From NCBI GenBank assembly GCA_002300355.1, contig NSGV01000002.1:1-64000 (forward strand): a stretch of 64,000 bases of DNA, in the 5' to 3' direction. The stretch comes from Streptomyces sp. TLI_235 (GTDB lineage Bacteria > Actinomycetota > Actinomycetes > Streptomycetales > Streptomycetaceae). The notes beneath the pieces were generated by a model, which ran no database searches, was not told the DNA's origin, and worked only from the letters and a program-made list of their open reading frames with translations. Both the position numbers and the translations under genes were made by a program. Positions within the stretch are counted from its first letter, which is position 1. Each line of letters starts with the position of its first letter. Shown here piece by piece: positions 28,101 to 34,251 of the stretch.

Positions 28101-31100
28101 TCTGGTCGTTCGCATCCAGACCGAAGCGGTGCACGGTATGGGTGAACTCGTGCGTGGTGGTGGAGTACCCGTCCTCGTAGTGGCCGCCGTGCCCGATCGG
28201 GGTGTGCTCGCCGAGCAGGTTCTCCTCGGTGACCGCCGAGTGGCGTCCGCCGGATCCGCGCATGTCGTCGTAGCCGCGACCGGCACCCGCCGAGGAGTTG
28301 TTGTGCACCCCGCGCAGGTTGTTCAGCTCCGGGACGTCCGGCATCCGCACGTCCTTCGGGACCACCACGACGTCGGCGCCGTTCTTCAGCAGGCGCGCGG
28401 TGGTCTCCGGGTCCTGGAGCATCCGGGCGATCTGCTGCTGCGCCTCCTGCCGGGCCGAGGCCGCGCGCTCGGCGCGCGGGTCCACGTGCACCATCAGCTC
28501 CGCCGCGGTGCGCGCGAACTCCTTCGGCGGGAGCCCGTTCTTCAGCGCGTCCACCGTCTGCGGGTCGCGCGCCAGCCACCGCCGGTTCTCCGGCGTCAGA
28601 CCGGCCAGCTCGCGGGCCCGGTCCTGCGGGGACATGCCCGGCAGGTCCTGCCGCAGCCGGTCCGCGCCGACCGGCGGCGTCGCCACCGGCCGCTGTTCGC
28701 GGCCCAGTTGGTCCACCGCGTCGCGCACCGGCGACCTGCCGGACAGCGCCTGCAGTTCCGCGTCCCGCGCCTGCTTCTGCCGGTCGAGGAACTGGTCGTG
28801 CGCGCTGGTCGACGGCGTGTTGGTGTGGCCGGTGGCGGGCGGGTTGGTGTGGCCGGTCGTCGACGGCGTGTTGTGACCGCCGGTCGACGGGGCGTTGTGG
28901 CCGGAGGCCGGCGTCGCGGTCGGCGTCGTCGCGGCCGGGGGCTGGTGGCCGGACTGCGAGGATCCGGCCGTGGTGTGCTGGGTCGGCGGAGCGGGCGGGG
29001 CCGGCGGGTTGTTGTCGCCGCCGAGGCTCCGGGTCGACTGGGACGAGCTGCCCTCGTTCTGGTGCGACACCGGCGGGGCCGGCGGCGCGGGCGTGTTGTC
29101 GCCGCCGAGGCTCCGGGTCGACTGGGACGAGCTGCCCTCGTTCTGGTGCGACACCGGCGGAGCCGGCGGCGCGGGCGGGGCGCCGTTGCCGTGCTGCCCG
29201 GCCGCGTTCGCCGGGTCGTGCCCGGTCGACTCCGGGGCGAGGTAGCCGAGGCGCATGTCTCCGGAGCCGGTCGCGGCGGACGCGTCGTGCGGTGCGCCGT
29301 TCGGGTTCGGCCGTCCGCTGTCGGTCAGCCGCACCGCCGGGGCACCCAGCATCTCGGCCACGCCGGGGATCCGGTGGTCGGAGCTGCTCGCGTGCTCGTG
29401 GACGTGCGCCTTGCCGGTGACCAGCACGTACTTGCCGGTCCCGCCACCTTCCGTGATGGCGTGGTTCATGTAGGAGTTGAGCAGCCGCGCGCGCTCCTCC
29501 AGCGCCTGCCGTCCGAGGTCGTGCGGCCGCCGCGCCGGGTAGCCGTCCACCGCGTGGATCGTCACGCCCTCCTCCTTCGCGCGCACCACGGTGTCGTACA
29601 GGCCGTGGCCGGGAGGGGAGTTCAGGTTGCGGTCGTACGTGCGGAGCATCTTCTCCAGGTTCGGCGACATGGTGCCGCCGGGACGCTGGAAGTCGCTCAG
29701 GTGCTGCTGGAAGGCGTCGTCACGGAGCGACTCGACGTAGATCCGGTCGACGCCGCCGGCCTTCAGGGCGTGCATGTTCTCGTTGAGGAAGCGCCAGCTC
29801 GGCGACTGGTTGTGCGCCTCGCCCAGCACGATCCCGTCGAAGCCGGGGTGGCCGTCGTGCCCGCCCAGCAGCCGGTTCACGCCGTCCATCGCGGACGTCG
29901 AGCCGTCCAGGTGGTCGTTCACCCGCTGCTCGCCGACCGGGTGCCAGGTCTGCTGCGAGTCCTGGCGGGCCAGGCGCTCCAGCACGTTCCGGCGGATCTC
30001 CTGCTGCTGGAAGTGCTCCTGCGTACGGAAGTCCAGGTTTCCCGCGGCCTCCAGCACCTGGTTGCCCTGGTACACCATGGCGTGCGGACCGAGCTCGTTG
30101 CGCAGGGGCGTGGTGATCGCGCCGGCGGCGTCCGAGTGCAGGGCCTTGAGGGTCAGCGGGTCGAGGTGCGTCTTGAACGACTGCGAGTACGGGCTGACCT
30201 TGACGTCCGGCCGGCCACTCGGCGTCTGGACGCCCGAGTCGTGCCGTCCCCACGAGTTGTGCGGCAGGCTGTTCGCCGCGGTCTGCAATTCGCCGGTCAG
30301 CCTGAAGTTGAACTTGTTGTCGCTCTTGTACTGGGCCAGCGCCGCCGGATCCGCCTTGGGCGGGTGGATCAGCGACGGGCCGGCCGGGTGCTGGTGCAGC
30401 TGCGCCAGCTCGTCCGGGGTCGGCGCCTCGTCGATCGGACGGATCCGGGAGTTCCCCGACGGCGGCGGGGGCGGCGGGAGGTGCTCGTCGCCGGTCCGAC
30501 CGGTGCGGGGCGCGGACGACGACCCGTTCGGGTCGCCGAGGGTTCGTGGAGTCCCGCCCGCCTGGTGCTGCGGCGGCGGGGGCGGGGGCGGCACATGGGC
30601 GTCGGACGTCCGGCCCGCACCCGGCCGGACGGTGCCGCCACCGGGCTGCGGGGTCGGCTCCGCCGGACGCTGGGACACCGGACCGGTCGTAGCGTGGGGC
30701 GACGGCGTACGGGCGCCGCCGCCCGTCGTGTGGGCAGCGCCGCCACCCGGCACCGGACCGGGCATGAACCCGCCCGACATGGGCGGCGTGCCCGCCGGCT
30801 GCTGAACGGTGGACGCGGCGTTGTCGGGAACGACATTGCCCGGCACGGTCTCCGGCGCAGGCCTGCTCTGGGTCTGACCGCCCGAGATCCGGGTACCGCC
30901 GTCGAGGTGCGTGTCGCCACGGGACGCGGCCAGGTGCGCGGCACCGCCGAGCAGGCCGGAGCCGTCCGGCCGGCTGGACGCCTGTGCCGGGGCGTCCGAC
31001 TCGGGAGCCGGGGCACGGTGTTCGCCGCCACCCCCCGCCGTGTGGGTCGGCGGCGCGGCGGAGGCCGCCGCGGCATGCGGCACCGCCGCCGGGCGCTCCG

Positions 31101-33168
31101 CGGGGGCCTCGTGGGCCGGTGCGGGGCTCTCGTGGACGGGCGCGGGGGCCCCGTGGACGGACCCGGCGGTCGACGGCACATGAGCGGGAGTCTCGTGCAC
31201 GGGCGACGGGGTCTCACGGCTCGGCGCCGGCGACTCGTGAACCGGGGTCTCATGAACCGGCCCGGCAGTCGGCGCCACATGCGCCGGAGTCTCGTGTACG
31301 GGCACCGGGGTCTCACGGCTCGGCGCCGGCGACTCGTGAACCGGGGTCTCATGAACCGGCCCGGCAGTCGGCGCCACATGCGCCGGAGTCTCGTGCACGG
31401 GCACCGGGGTCTCACGGCTCGGCGCAGGCGACTCATGGACCGGGGTCTCGTGGACCGACGCCGGGGACGGCCTGTCGGCGGTCGGCGTCCGGTCGGCGAC
31501 CGGCTCCGCGGGCGCGGGCCGACCCTCGTGTGCCCCGGCCGTGTCGGTGGGGACGTGACGGGTCTCGCCGGCGGTCGTGTTGGGGCGCGACTCCGACATC
31601 GGGACGGCCGCGGACTCGTGCGCGGCGGGCTGGACGTTCTGGTGGGTCTGCGGCTGGGCCTGCTCGTGCACGGAAGGGGCCGGCTCGGCGGCACGGGGTG
31701 CGGACTCGGGACCGCGGGGTGCCGACTCCGAGACCTGGTGCACGGGCTCGGCCGCGCGGGGCGCGGGCGCCTCGCCACGAGCGGGTACCGGGGCGTCGTG
31801 CGTCGCGGACGTCTCGGCACGCGGTGCGGCCGCGGCCGGGGCGGCCTCCGCGGCCGGGGTGTGGGCGGCGGAGGGCGCCGGTCGGTCGGAGCCGAACGGC
31901 ACCAGGCCACGGGTGCCGGAGGACGAGGACGCGGGCGGAGCGCTCTCAGTGCGGCCCGCACCGCCACCGCTCTCGCCACTGCTGTGCACCGTGCTGCCGG
32001 TGCCGCCGGTGGCAGCCGAACCGGTCGAGGCGGTCGAGGCGTGGCCGCCACCCCCGGAGGAGGCGGTGGAGCCGGACGAGGAGGGCGTGCCGGTCGAGGA
32101 GGGTGCCTCGTGGGTGCCGCCGCCGGAGAGTCCCTCGGCCGACGGGCCGCGGTAACTCGACGACCCGGAGTCGGGCTTGGAGAAGACGGGCGTGCCGCCG
32201 CCCGTCCCCTTGCCGGCTCCGGCGGCACCGCCGCCTGCGCCCTCGGGGCCGGCGTGCGGGGTCGGGATCTTCGGGGCGTTGAACTTGCCCTTCACGACGG
32301 CCGCGCCGCGGTGCAGGCCGACGGAGGCACCGCCGCTCAGGCCGGAGCCGAGCAGGCTGCCGCCCTCGACGTGGCCGGTCGTGATGAGCTGGGTGGAGAC
32401 GTCGGCGCCGACACCGACCGCTGCGCCGTGGGCCATCCGGCCCGCGGTGGTCTCCATGACACTGCTGAGGCCGAGCTTCGACCCGCCGGCGCTGAGGCCC
32501 TTGCCGATGAGGTGGCCGCTGGCGCCGCCGACGGCGCCGCCGAGGGCGTTCTGCCCGAGCTCCTTCATGTCGATGCTCTTGCGGTGGCCCTCCGCCACCT
32601 CGATGCCCTGGGCCAGGAGGTTGATCGCGGCCATCTGCGCGGCCTGCTTCGCCGCGAACTCCAGTGTCTCCTTGAGCAGTTGCTTGAGGATCTGCTGGAC
32701 GGCGGTACGGCTGATGCCGACGAAGACCGGAATCTCGGCCAGCGAGACACCCGCGGTGAACGGAGCTTCCGCCTCGGCGGTCGCGATCTCGAAGGCCAGG
32801 ATGCCGAGTTGGGCCACGATCTGGATCTTCGCGGTCTCCGCGGAGTTGGCCATCGCCTCCAGCATGTCGCCCATGCCGTTGCAGGCCTGGACGAGGCCGG
32901 GGAAGTAACCCGGTTCCTCCTCGGTGCCCTTGCCCGTGGTGAACTGTGACCAGTGCTTGCCGAGTGCGTCGGCAGCGGCGCCGCGCTGGCCGTCGAGGGC
33001 GCGCTTCACGGCGGCGTCCGCCGACCGTCCGGCTTCCTCCAGGGTCTTGGCGCCGTCGCGCCAGCGCTCCGCCATGTCGCGGAGCATGTCCTCGTCGGCC
33101 TCCGGCCAGCGGGTGCCGGCCAGGAGGAGGAGCACCCATTGCAGGGGCTCGGGAAGTTCGACCGCCAT
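19195..33168 (-). CDS. Giant multi-effector polymorphic toxin-like protein (4,657 residues)
   Basis: One uninterrupted 13,974-bp frame. Residues 1-290: helical ESX/CpnT-N-like domain (LPEPLQWVLLLLAGTRWPEA at the start, then a glycine-rich amphipathic stretch). About 290-1000: Pro/Ser/Thr linkers with tandem repeats. About 1080-1290: module with G1116EAH1119 and AKEEGVTIHAVDGYPAR, like ChaN/Tiki folds. About 1610-1800: zinc protease module with H1673EFTH1677 and E1730 in EQEYFAQ, like anthrax lethal factor. About 1870-2110: coiled coil. About 2870-3110: module with C3015 in TGGMNGCAF and H3033 in LWHFQSY, like CNF deamidases. About 3380-3560: papain-like module with C3435, H3514 and D3530, like Tox-PL. 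About 4050-4480: a duplicated module. Its start overlaps the preceding gene's stop region by 5 bp spacing, implying translational coupling. I infer a type VII-exported toxin; enzyme names are from motifs only. Confidence 0.85.
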   Translation of the reverse strand: MAVELPEPLQWVLLLLAGTRWPEADEDMLRDMAERWRDGAKTLEEAGRSADAAVKRALDGQRGAAADALGKHWSQFTTGKGTEEEPGYFPGLVQACNGMGDMLEAMANSAETAKIQIVAQLGILAFEIATAEAEAPFTAGVSLAEIPVFVGISRTAVQQILKQLLKETLEFAAKQAAQMAAINLLAQGIEVAEGHRKSIDMKELGQNALGGAVGGASGHLIGKGLSAGGSKLGLSSVMETTAGRMAHGAAVGVGADVSTQLITTGHVEGGSLLGSGLSGGASVGLHRGAAVVKGKFNAPKIPTPHAGPEGAGGGAAGAGKGTGGGTPVFSKPDSGSSSYRGPSAEGLSGGGTHEAPSSTGTPSSSGSTASSGGGGHASTASTGSAATGGTGSTVHSSGESGGGAGRTESAPPASSSSGTRGLVPFGSDRPAPSAAHTPAAEAAPAAAAPRAETSATHDAPVPARGEAPAPRAAEPVHQVSESAPRGPESAPRAAEPAPSVHEQAQPQTHQNVQPAAHESAAVPMSESRPNTTAGETRHVPTDTAGAHEGRPAPAEPVADRTPTADRPSPASVHETPVHESPAPSRETPVPVHETPAHVAPTAGPVHETPVHESPAPSRETPVPVHETPAHVAPTAGPVHETPVHESPAPSRETPSPVHETPAHVPSTAGSVHGAPAPVHESPAPAHEAPAERPAAVPHAAAASAAPPTHTAGGGGEHRAPAPESDAPAQASSRPDGSGLLGGAAHLAASRGDTHLDGGTRISGGQTQSRPAPETVPGNVVPDNAASTVQQPAGTPPMSGGFMPGPVPGGGAAHTTGGGARTPSPHATTGPVSQRPAEPTPQPGGGTVRPGAGRTSDAHVPPPPPPPQHQAGGTPRTLGDPNGSSSAPRTGRTGDEHLPPPPPPSGNSRIRPIDEAPTPDELAQLHQHPAGPSLIHPPKADPAALAQYKSDNKFNFRLTGELQTAANSLPHNSWGRHDSGVQTPSGRPDVKVSPYSQSFKTHLDPLTLKALHSDAAGAITTPLRNELGPHAMVYQGNQVLEAAGNLDFRTQEHFQQQEIRRNVLERLARQDSQQTWHPVGEQRVNDHLDGSTSAMDGVNRLLGGHDGHPGFDGIVLGEAHNQSPSWRFLNENMHALKAGGVDRIYVESLRDDAFQQHLSDFQRPGGTMSPNLEKMLRTYDRNLNSPPGHGLYDTVVRAKEEGVTIHAVDGYPARRPHDLGRQALEERARLLNSYMNHAITEGGGTGKYVLVTGKAHVHEHASSSDHRIPGVAEMLGAPAVRLTDSGRPNPNGAPHDASAATGSGDMRLGYLAPESTGHDPANAAGQHGNGAPPAPPAPPVSHQNEGSSSQSTRSLGGDNTPAPPAPPVSHQNEGSSSQSTRSLGGDNNPPAPPAPPTQHTTAGSSQSGHQPPAATTPTATPASGHNAPSTGGHNTPSTTGHTNPPATGHTNTPSTSAHDQFLDRQKQARDAELQALSGRSPVRDAVDQLGREQRPVATPPVGADRLRQDLPGMSPQDRARELAGLTPENRRWLARDPQTVDALKNGLPPKEFARTAAELMVHVDPRAERAASARQEAQQQIARMLQDPETTARLLKNGADVVVVPKDVRMPDVPELNNLRGVHNNSSAGAGRGYDDMRGSGGRHSAVTEENLLGEHTPIGHGGHYEDGYSTTTHEFTHTVHRFGLDANDQKLITDTFNQKQGDPNAAWPDGPRHDGSGKPVDNYSSRDEQEYFAQVTNAYLGTNHGTDPYTGQPRNNGADWVRQNEPAMLPLLERLYGKDPGAVHTGPANPVHATTAENRMYEGFREFMDHVDGNGSTAPAHQPPTTPPPTPPAANPGQHGGSSSHLPPPPPKAPGFGSKPAADDGYSHKIDGEKTFDAIKDFLPDSAEFDKVKDSLKKYERSALIDGDTDAIKHAYEQQKQLHVDLLRRNVPEQLDAVNHRLDEIAHQTPDRQAELAGEKHNLETAKAHLEGQRDRLAVYEHELARLKGEPKSGTPEFKALQDARQQAEPRVTKDAVTRIEEQRKSVADLRTSADQRLQDAENAYQSEKNKRIAAGGKDESAAEKAAKTTRNVFESRVEDLKLRDRELTQDLQARKDALAGTYGPTPPKPKKGAEHQITDGAYRAAFGYSDHGVMAGEPHAEKTVRRMEDGKVKLGAAVVNRNHVVADYMVHKYVTAAVFKARSFGDEQHRVEASRTFSDFADTMAPDQHRILDAAGKRAAKRLGANDMEHAALAWRDLGYTAKDVDLGKAYGNDRLESAFSPAKLDDPASAGAARDEVHNQLDRSGLEGPAKAEFDRYADTVERFSNDPSPQHLAEMKGALADVRTKVREQAVEDLALVHGVTGPRHLDDTVAAARQAAAAPPAGPGASPAHERLAGRIDDLAGAYDRLGQDRQDLKRLAHDLRNDPNAVRPEQLEAFADKLPNEREQLRQDEVDRRRQEAAQTLKPGGTPAAQQKAAEKLLPKADADIAAVAQQYGGGFPRAGAGENHPAGLFDQAVRAKVEDVPKLIEEITAGLSNSASNLRFGDELTNKWIQNFLDPHVVRDQDVLTAVAKGDLPPEALYSPHTLDLLRGLRNLEDTGLAPRELRDLMAPKTEADMVDLHGPGQKPSASAVNIADEHGMLNHAGGETPVSSSGDFTRQPGQSANPVVGSEALHDPGRDARPGAEGREIGATPPPATPHPAASQGTDAVMATQGHDTPTASQDHDTPMLSQSRSQDHPMASQQTVRPEKRRVDPDDDMLMPDAPPSKRRATDAVPTPPPPPPVSHPAASGHQGTGTRGFGSLPSPPPPTDNHTPAAGHHNSASGSGTSHHPAFEHGGTPEHQGQQHESPHHEADPQQHHEDADQQPHDDQQTPPVEPLLPPVGTPEHGIMHDPGSFLRDTPVGVDFGSGLRLRTEGLQQHQINSFLARFEDSGRHWFALVRDPARSTPDRDAFVLTPAWEKYAQHSEDFRPPAGVRLPDPMPDHHYVTALYAPYKSGTAGADHTIGHVEVPLHPDPARPGDALVLTGGMNGCAFVATDVNPHTDTFQLWHFQSYSARNNLIGGADFRAEKTVTDWFGPDEYRSPHPFTFEVTNVLHHGPDGWQVTSQESVQEHGNPHIGQQTTRPFRLDPPSEADRVRMTVGPYHINAKEQVERFDDLASKLESKLPPASDPNFRAVRNDLLGQVSELRTRLVRQADAVGALKQPGTTMQQVHDGAAALHQQAAANHQHAQGESMLFTARMSAMGHSNPRFHELESLQRQLFDEFAPQDNRSWLTVMSRDSAGQLQSLADAQHNPAQGFGSLPASPPPTATHGTGTTEHRQPEPMDVDQPSQTVPHQRDADGDAVMHEPARSNDRKRGRSEDDDQDDQPVVEREVKRRRTPSYENTDAVMHDRGYQAVAAQHPLTQDLVRYLGGEPKVHPPMSSSLLGKVNPHAAPVHPAEGFRVGNDLNACLENVEAYRDTHFGRPRVSGQTLHGNVEQIPGNTLWKRHDGPALFGEGDAAVGKLMETVRAGGPGSFATVLGAGKEGAGHAVALVHDRDGQLRWADLTDRKVTPATGGMPENFRSDWTVWASVADPRENNISGPHDPNFMDTYSTFTRPRTEHTPEPMEVDDFGTVPPSEAVGRFTGHPDDADGQAGRFAEDRLVALQTHTEQIFEQIQTSLGRLALGDEGLTGRPDRTAAELQYNLWSGPERWASDAELGPRYGSAVEQTGEYQAHHAPGFTMDGTAYHYDALDQLKAAGYPDSRPPKDPEYQKQLVDWLKQNEADGVPYDPKAVEQKFRELRNAATGKENEVQDGSTPSDGPEVLVNLHGTQFRNAWDIASDSVAENAALAMAPVRSYGLDEPSALGTGTAHPAPDGTVQARQEIPMVVKVSDEVAGALRENVQLRHEIARLAGDEQTRNDLTVLAARAGHGIRQFQDGAHLLETGRRPEERAQSARQMLQGRNEFLDAIREFDARLKDRELPAADGGHGNAAEWLRNFEQRGAQQGFGSRLSETQVPGPGDAPPPPPPPPTFRTGPVVRSGHVPPPPPPPTTTDHPMTDHTTNQHTPMDVDSPSAPPQRRTLAVAVQTAVVGNPHGPLRGQDVFLSEVVPSNDRPMTRFGTDQRSHTVPWALTRRAAGGLAGRDAASVWTELKADIAEFQRFPPEAKGAAQKDHAVVKARWDDIVNRLNELPDQPPANQSLQEWHRNLGDLVSGYIEISQITSFASFADGRAVGHGEAGMLDRLGNFERNGGEPPRTDEVVGTLLDIKQSSSLSQDDAKAAKEHLIRSLHRAYPSYMTPSRRLEIEQQLGLQPVAVHPTGQLPPGASGFTRYPLRSELVADIVADPNNPAQIGRIALSEQSRPDTQFGSNQYSHAASWSLMREALLSFEGKPQQELETWLGNRFNEMDAHGNLDPEMSQAVHHARNELASMDSYPPHERAARVGDLVRVFVSAHQKLPQTTFVDRVQLGSATSSGELDFGLRGGPRHDNLVASHFDGAAPFNSSGDKLVRSYQSWQNMAETLGPVRQETVNLVADRTFTDKNLQQLRAAGLLTPVDHRTGQAYLEGVLAWDRGVTTAFPNHANDAVTTAWQAHRDEFTVERFGRPADPGVRRQVEAWFDQLRTADRPSDAQGAVEGLSKYYEALGNGGRRGTERGALAAAMPPPPPAGGKRPGDDTGDIARQVRRIGLDD
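29011..29178. repeat. 84-bp direct repeat inside the giant gene
   Basis: Two near-identical 84-bp copies begin at 29011 and 29095 (each opening GTTGTCGCCGCCGAGGCTCC). They encode 28-residue units containing SHQNEGSSSQSTRSLGGDN in a proline-rich linker (residues about 1330-1390). A recent in-frame duplication is the simplest explanation. Confidence 0.9.
31195..31460. repeat. 99-bp tandem repeats inside the giant gene
   Basis: GTCTCACGGCTCGGCG recurs at 31211, 31310 and 31409, exactly 99 bp apart, with almost identical sequence between. Each unit encodes 33 residues built on HETPVHESPAPSRETP and VHETPAHVAPTAGP, a His/Pro-rich linker near residues 570-660. Degenerate copies flank the array on both sides. 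Confidence 0.92.
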
Positions 33169-33172
33169 CGGA

Positions 33173-34144
33173 TCAGGCCCTTCGGGTGGTGGACGGGTGG
33201 GCCTGCGCGATGCCCCGCAGGGTGGCGCCCGGAGAGGTGACGTTCACGGGCGCGCTGTACGAACCGGGCTGGGAGACGGACACGCCCTCGGCGCCACCGC
33301 CGTCCTGGAAGGCCGAGGAGTTGCCCTCCTCGGCGGCCCGGTAGTTCTCGGCCATGGCCTTGAGGCCGTCCGCGACGTAACGGACGGCGTCCGGCATGCC
33401 CTTGAGGCCCTTGAGGGTCTCGGTGCTGTACTTCAGGTAGCCCTTCTCGCCCTCCGCGAACTTCTTGCCGGACTCGTCGTTGCCCCACGGAGCCGTCGAC
33501 TGGGTGTGGTCGAGGAAGGCGGAGAGACCTGTCACCAGCTGGGACAGCTGGTCGGCCGCCGCGAGCACCGGGCTGACCGCGGCCCGGTACTGGTCCGGGT
33601 TGACCTCGAAGCCGCTGCCGGCGGAACCGCCGCCCGACTGGGTCGCGGCGCCGGTCGTCGGCGCCAGCCGCTTGACCTGGGCCTCGGAAGCCGGCACGGC
33701 CTCCCTGGCGGTCGCCGCGGCGAGCGGAGTGGACCGCGTCAGCGCGGGCTCGGCCGGGACGGCTTCCATCGCCGTAGGCCGCAGCCGGTCCGACATCGCC
33801 GGAGTGGCCTCCATCGCCGTCGGCCGCAGAAGCTCGGTCGGTTCGGCGGCGTCCCGACGCTGCAGCGGCTCAAGCCGCGTCAACGGCTCGGCCGCATGCA
33901 TCGGCTCCAACCGCGTCAGAGGCTCCGCCGCATGCATCGGCTCCAACCGCGTCAGAGGCTCCGCCGCATGCATCGGCTCCAACCGCGTCAGAGGCTCCGC
34001 CGCATGCATCGGCTCCAGGCGAGCCGCCGGTTCCGCGGCCGCCCATGACTCGGTGGCGCGGAGTTCGGCCTCCTGCGGGCGGGCCTCGATCACGGTCTCG
34101 CGCAGTGCGGCGTGAGCCTGTTCTGCGCCTGTCTGCTCATCCAT
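33173..34144 (-). CDS. WXG100-like protein with LEPMHAAEPLTR tandem repeats
   Basis: 323 residues. The N-terminal half is low complexity with four tandem 12-residue units LEPMHAAEPLTR (residues about 42-93) and degenerate copies beyond (LLRPTAMEATPA, LRPTAMEAVPAE). The C-terminal half (about 185-290) is a helical-hairpin domain: FEVNPDQYRAAVSPVLAAAD, then STAPWGNDESGKKFAEGEK with the WGNDE turn in place of WxG, then TLKGLKGMPDAVRYVADGLK. This is the WXG100/ESX-substrate-like fold, here moved to the C-terminus. The gene ends five bases before the start of the giant gene, so the pair is translationally coupled and the product is a likely secretion partner or chaperone of the giant protein. Confidence 0.8.
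   Translation of the reverse strand: MDEQTGAEQAHAALRETVIEARPQEAELRATESWAAAEPAARLEPMHAAEPLTRLEPMHAAEPLTRLEPMHAAEPLTRLEPMHAAEPLTRLEPLQRRDAAEPTELLRPTAMEATPAMSDRLRPTAMEAVPAEPALTRSTPLAAATAREAVPASEAQVKRLAPTTGAATQSGGGSAGSGFEVNPDQYRAAVSPVLAAADQLSQLVTGLSAFLDHTQSTAPWGNDESGKKFAEGEKGYLKYSTETLKGLKGMPDAVRYVADGLKAMAENYRAAEEGNSSAFQDGGGAEGVSVSQPGSYSAPVNVTSPGATLRGIAQAHPSTTRRA
33865..34020. repeat. 36-bp tandem repeat, four copies
   Basis: Identical or nearly identical 36-bp units start at 33901, 33937 and 33973, with divergent end copies at about 33865 and 34009. Each begins TCGGCTCCAACCGCGTCAGA. They encode the LEPMHAAEPLTR units. The near-identity at DNA level points to recent expansion. Confidence 0.93.
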
Positions 34145-34164
34145 GGTTCGTCCAGTTCGTGCTG

Positions 34165-34198
34165 GTCGTGGCCCCGCTCACGGGAGCGGGGCCACGAC
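34165..34198 (-). terminator. Perfect 15-bp stem hairpin between the Gly-rich and WXG-like genes
   Basis: GTCGTGGCCCCGCTC, loop ACGG, GAGCGGGGCCACGAC. It lies 54 bp after the stop of the Gly-rich gene and 21 bp before the start of the next gene, both read leftwards. It is the strongest hairpin of the locus and should limit read-through into the toxin gene pair, unless it is a regulated attenuator. Confidence 0.8.
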
Positions 34199-34251
34199 GG
34201 CGGAGGGCGGGCGTCGGGGCGTGCGGCGGGCGCACGGCGGCGGGCGCGGTG

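Noticed and set aside
26329..32949. A 2,206-codon plus-strand frame opposite the giant gene
   Set aside because: It is a shadow of the giant gene with Arg/Val-rich composition and no recognisable domains or ribosome site.
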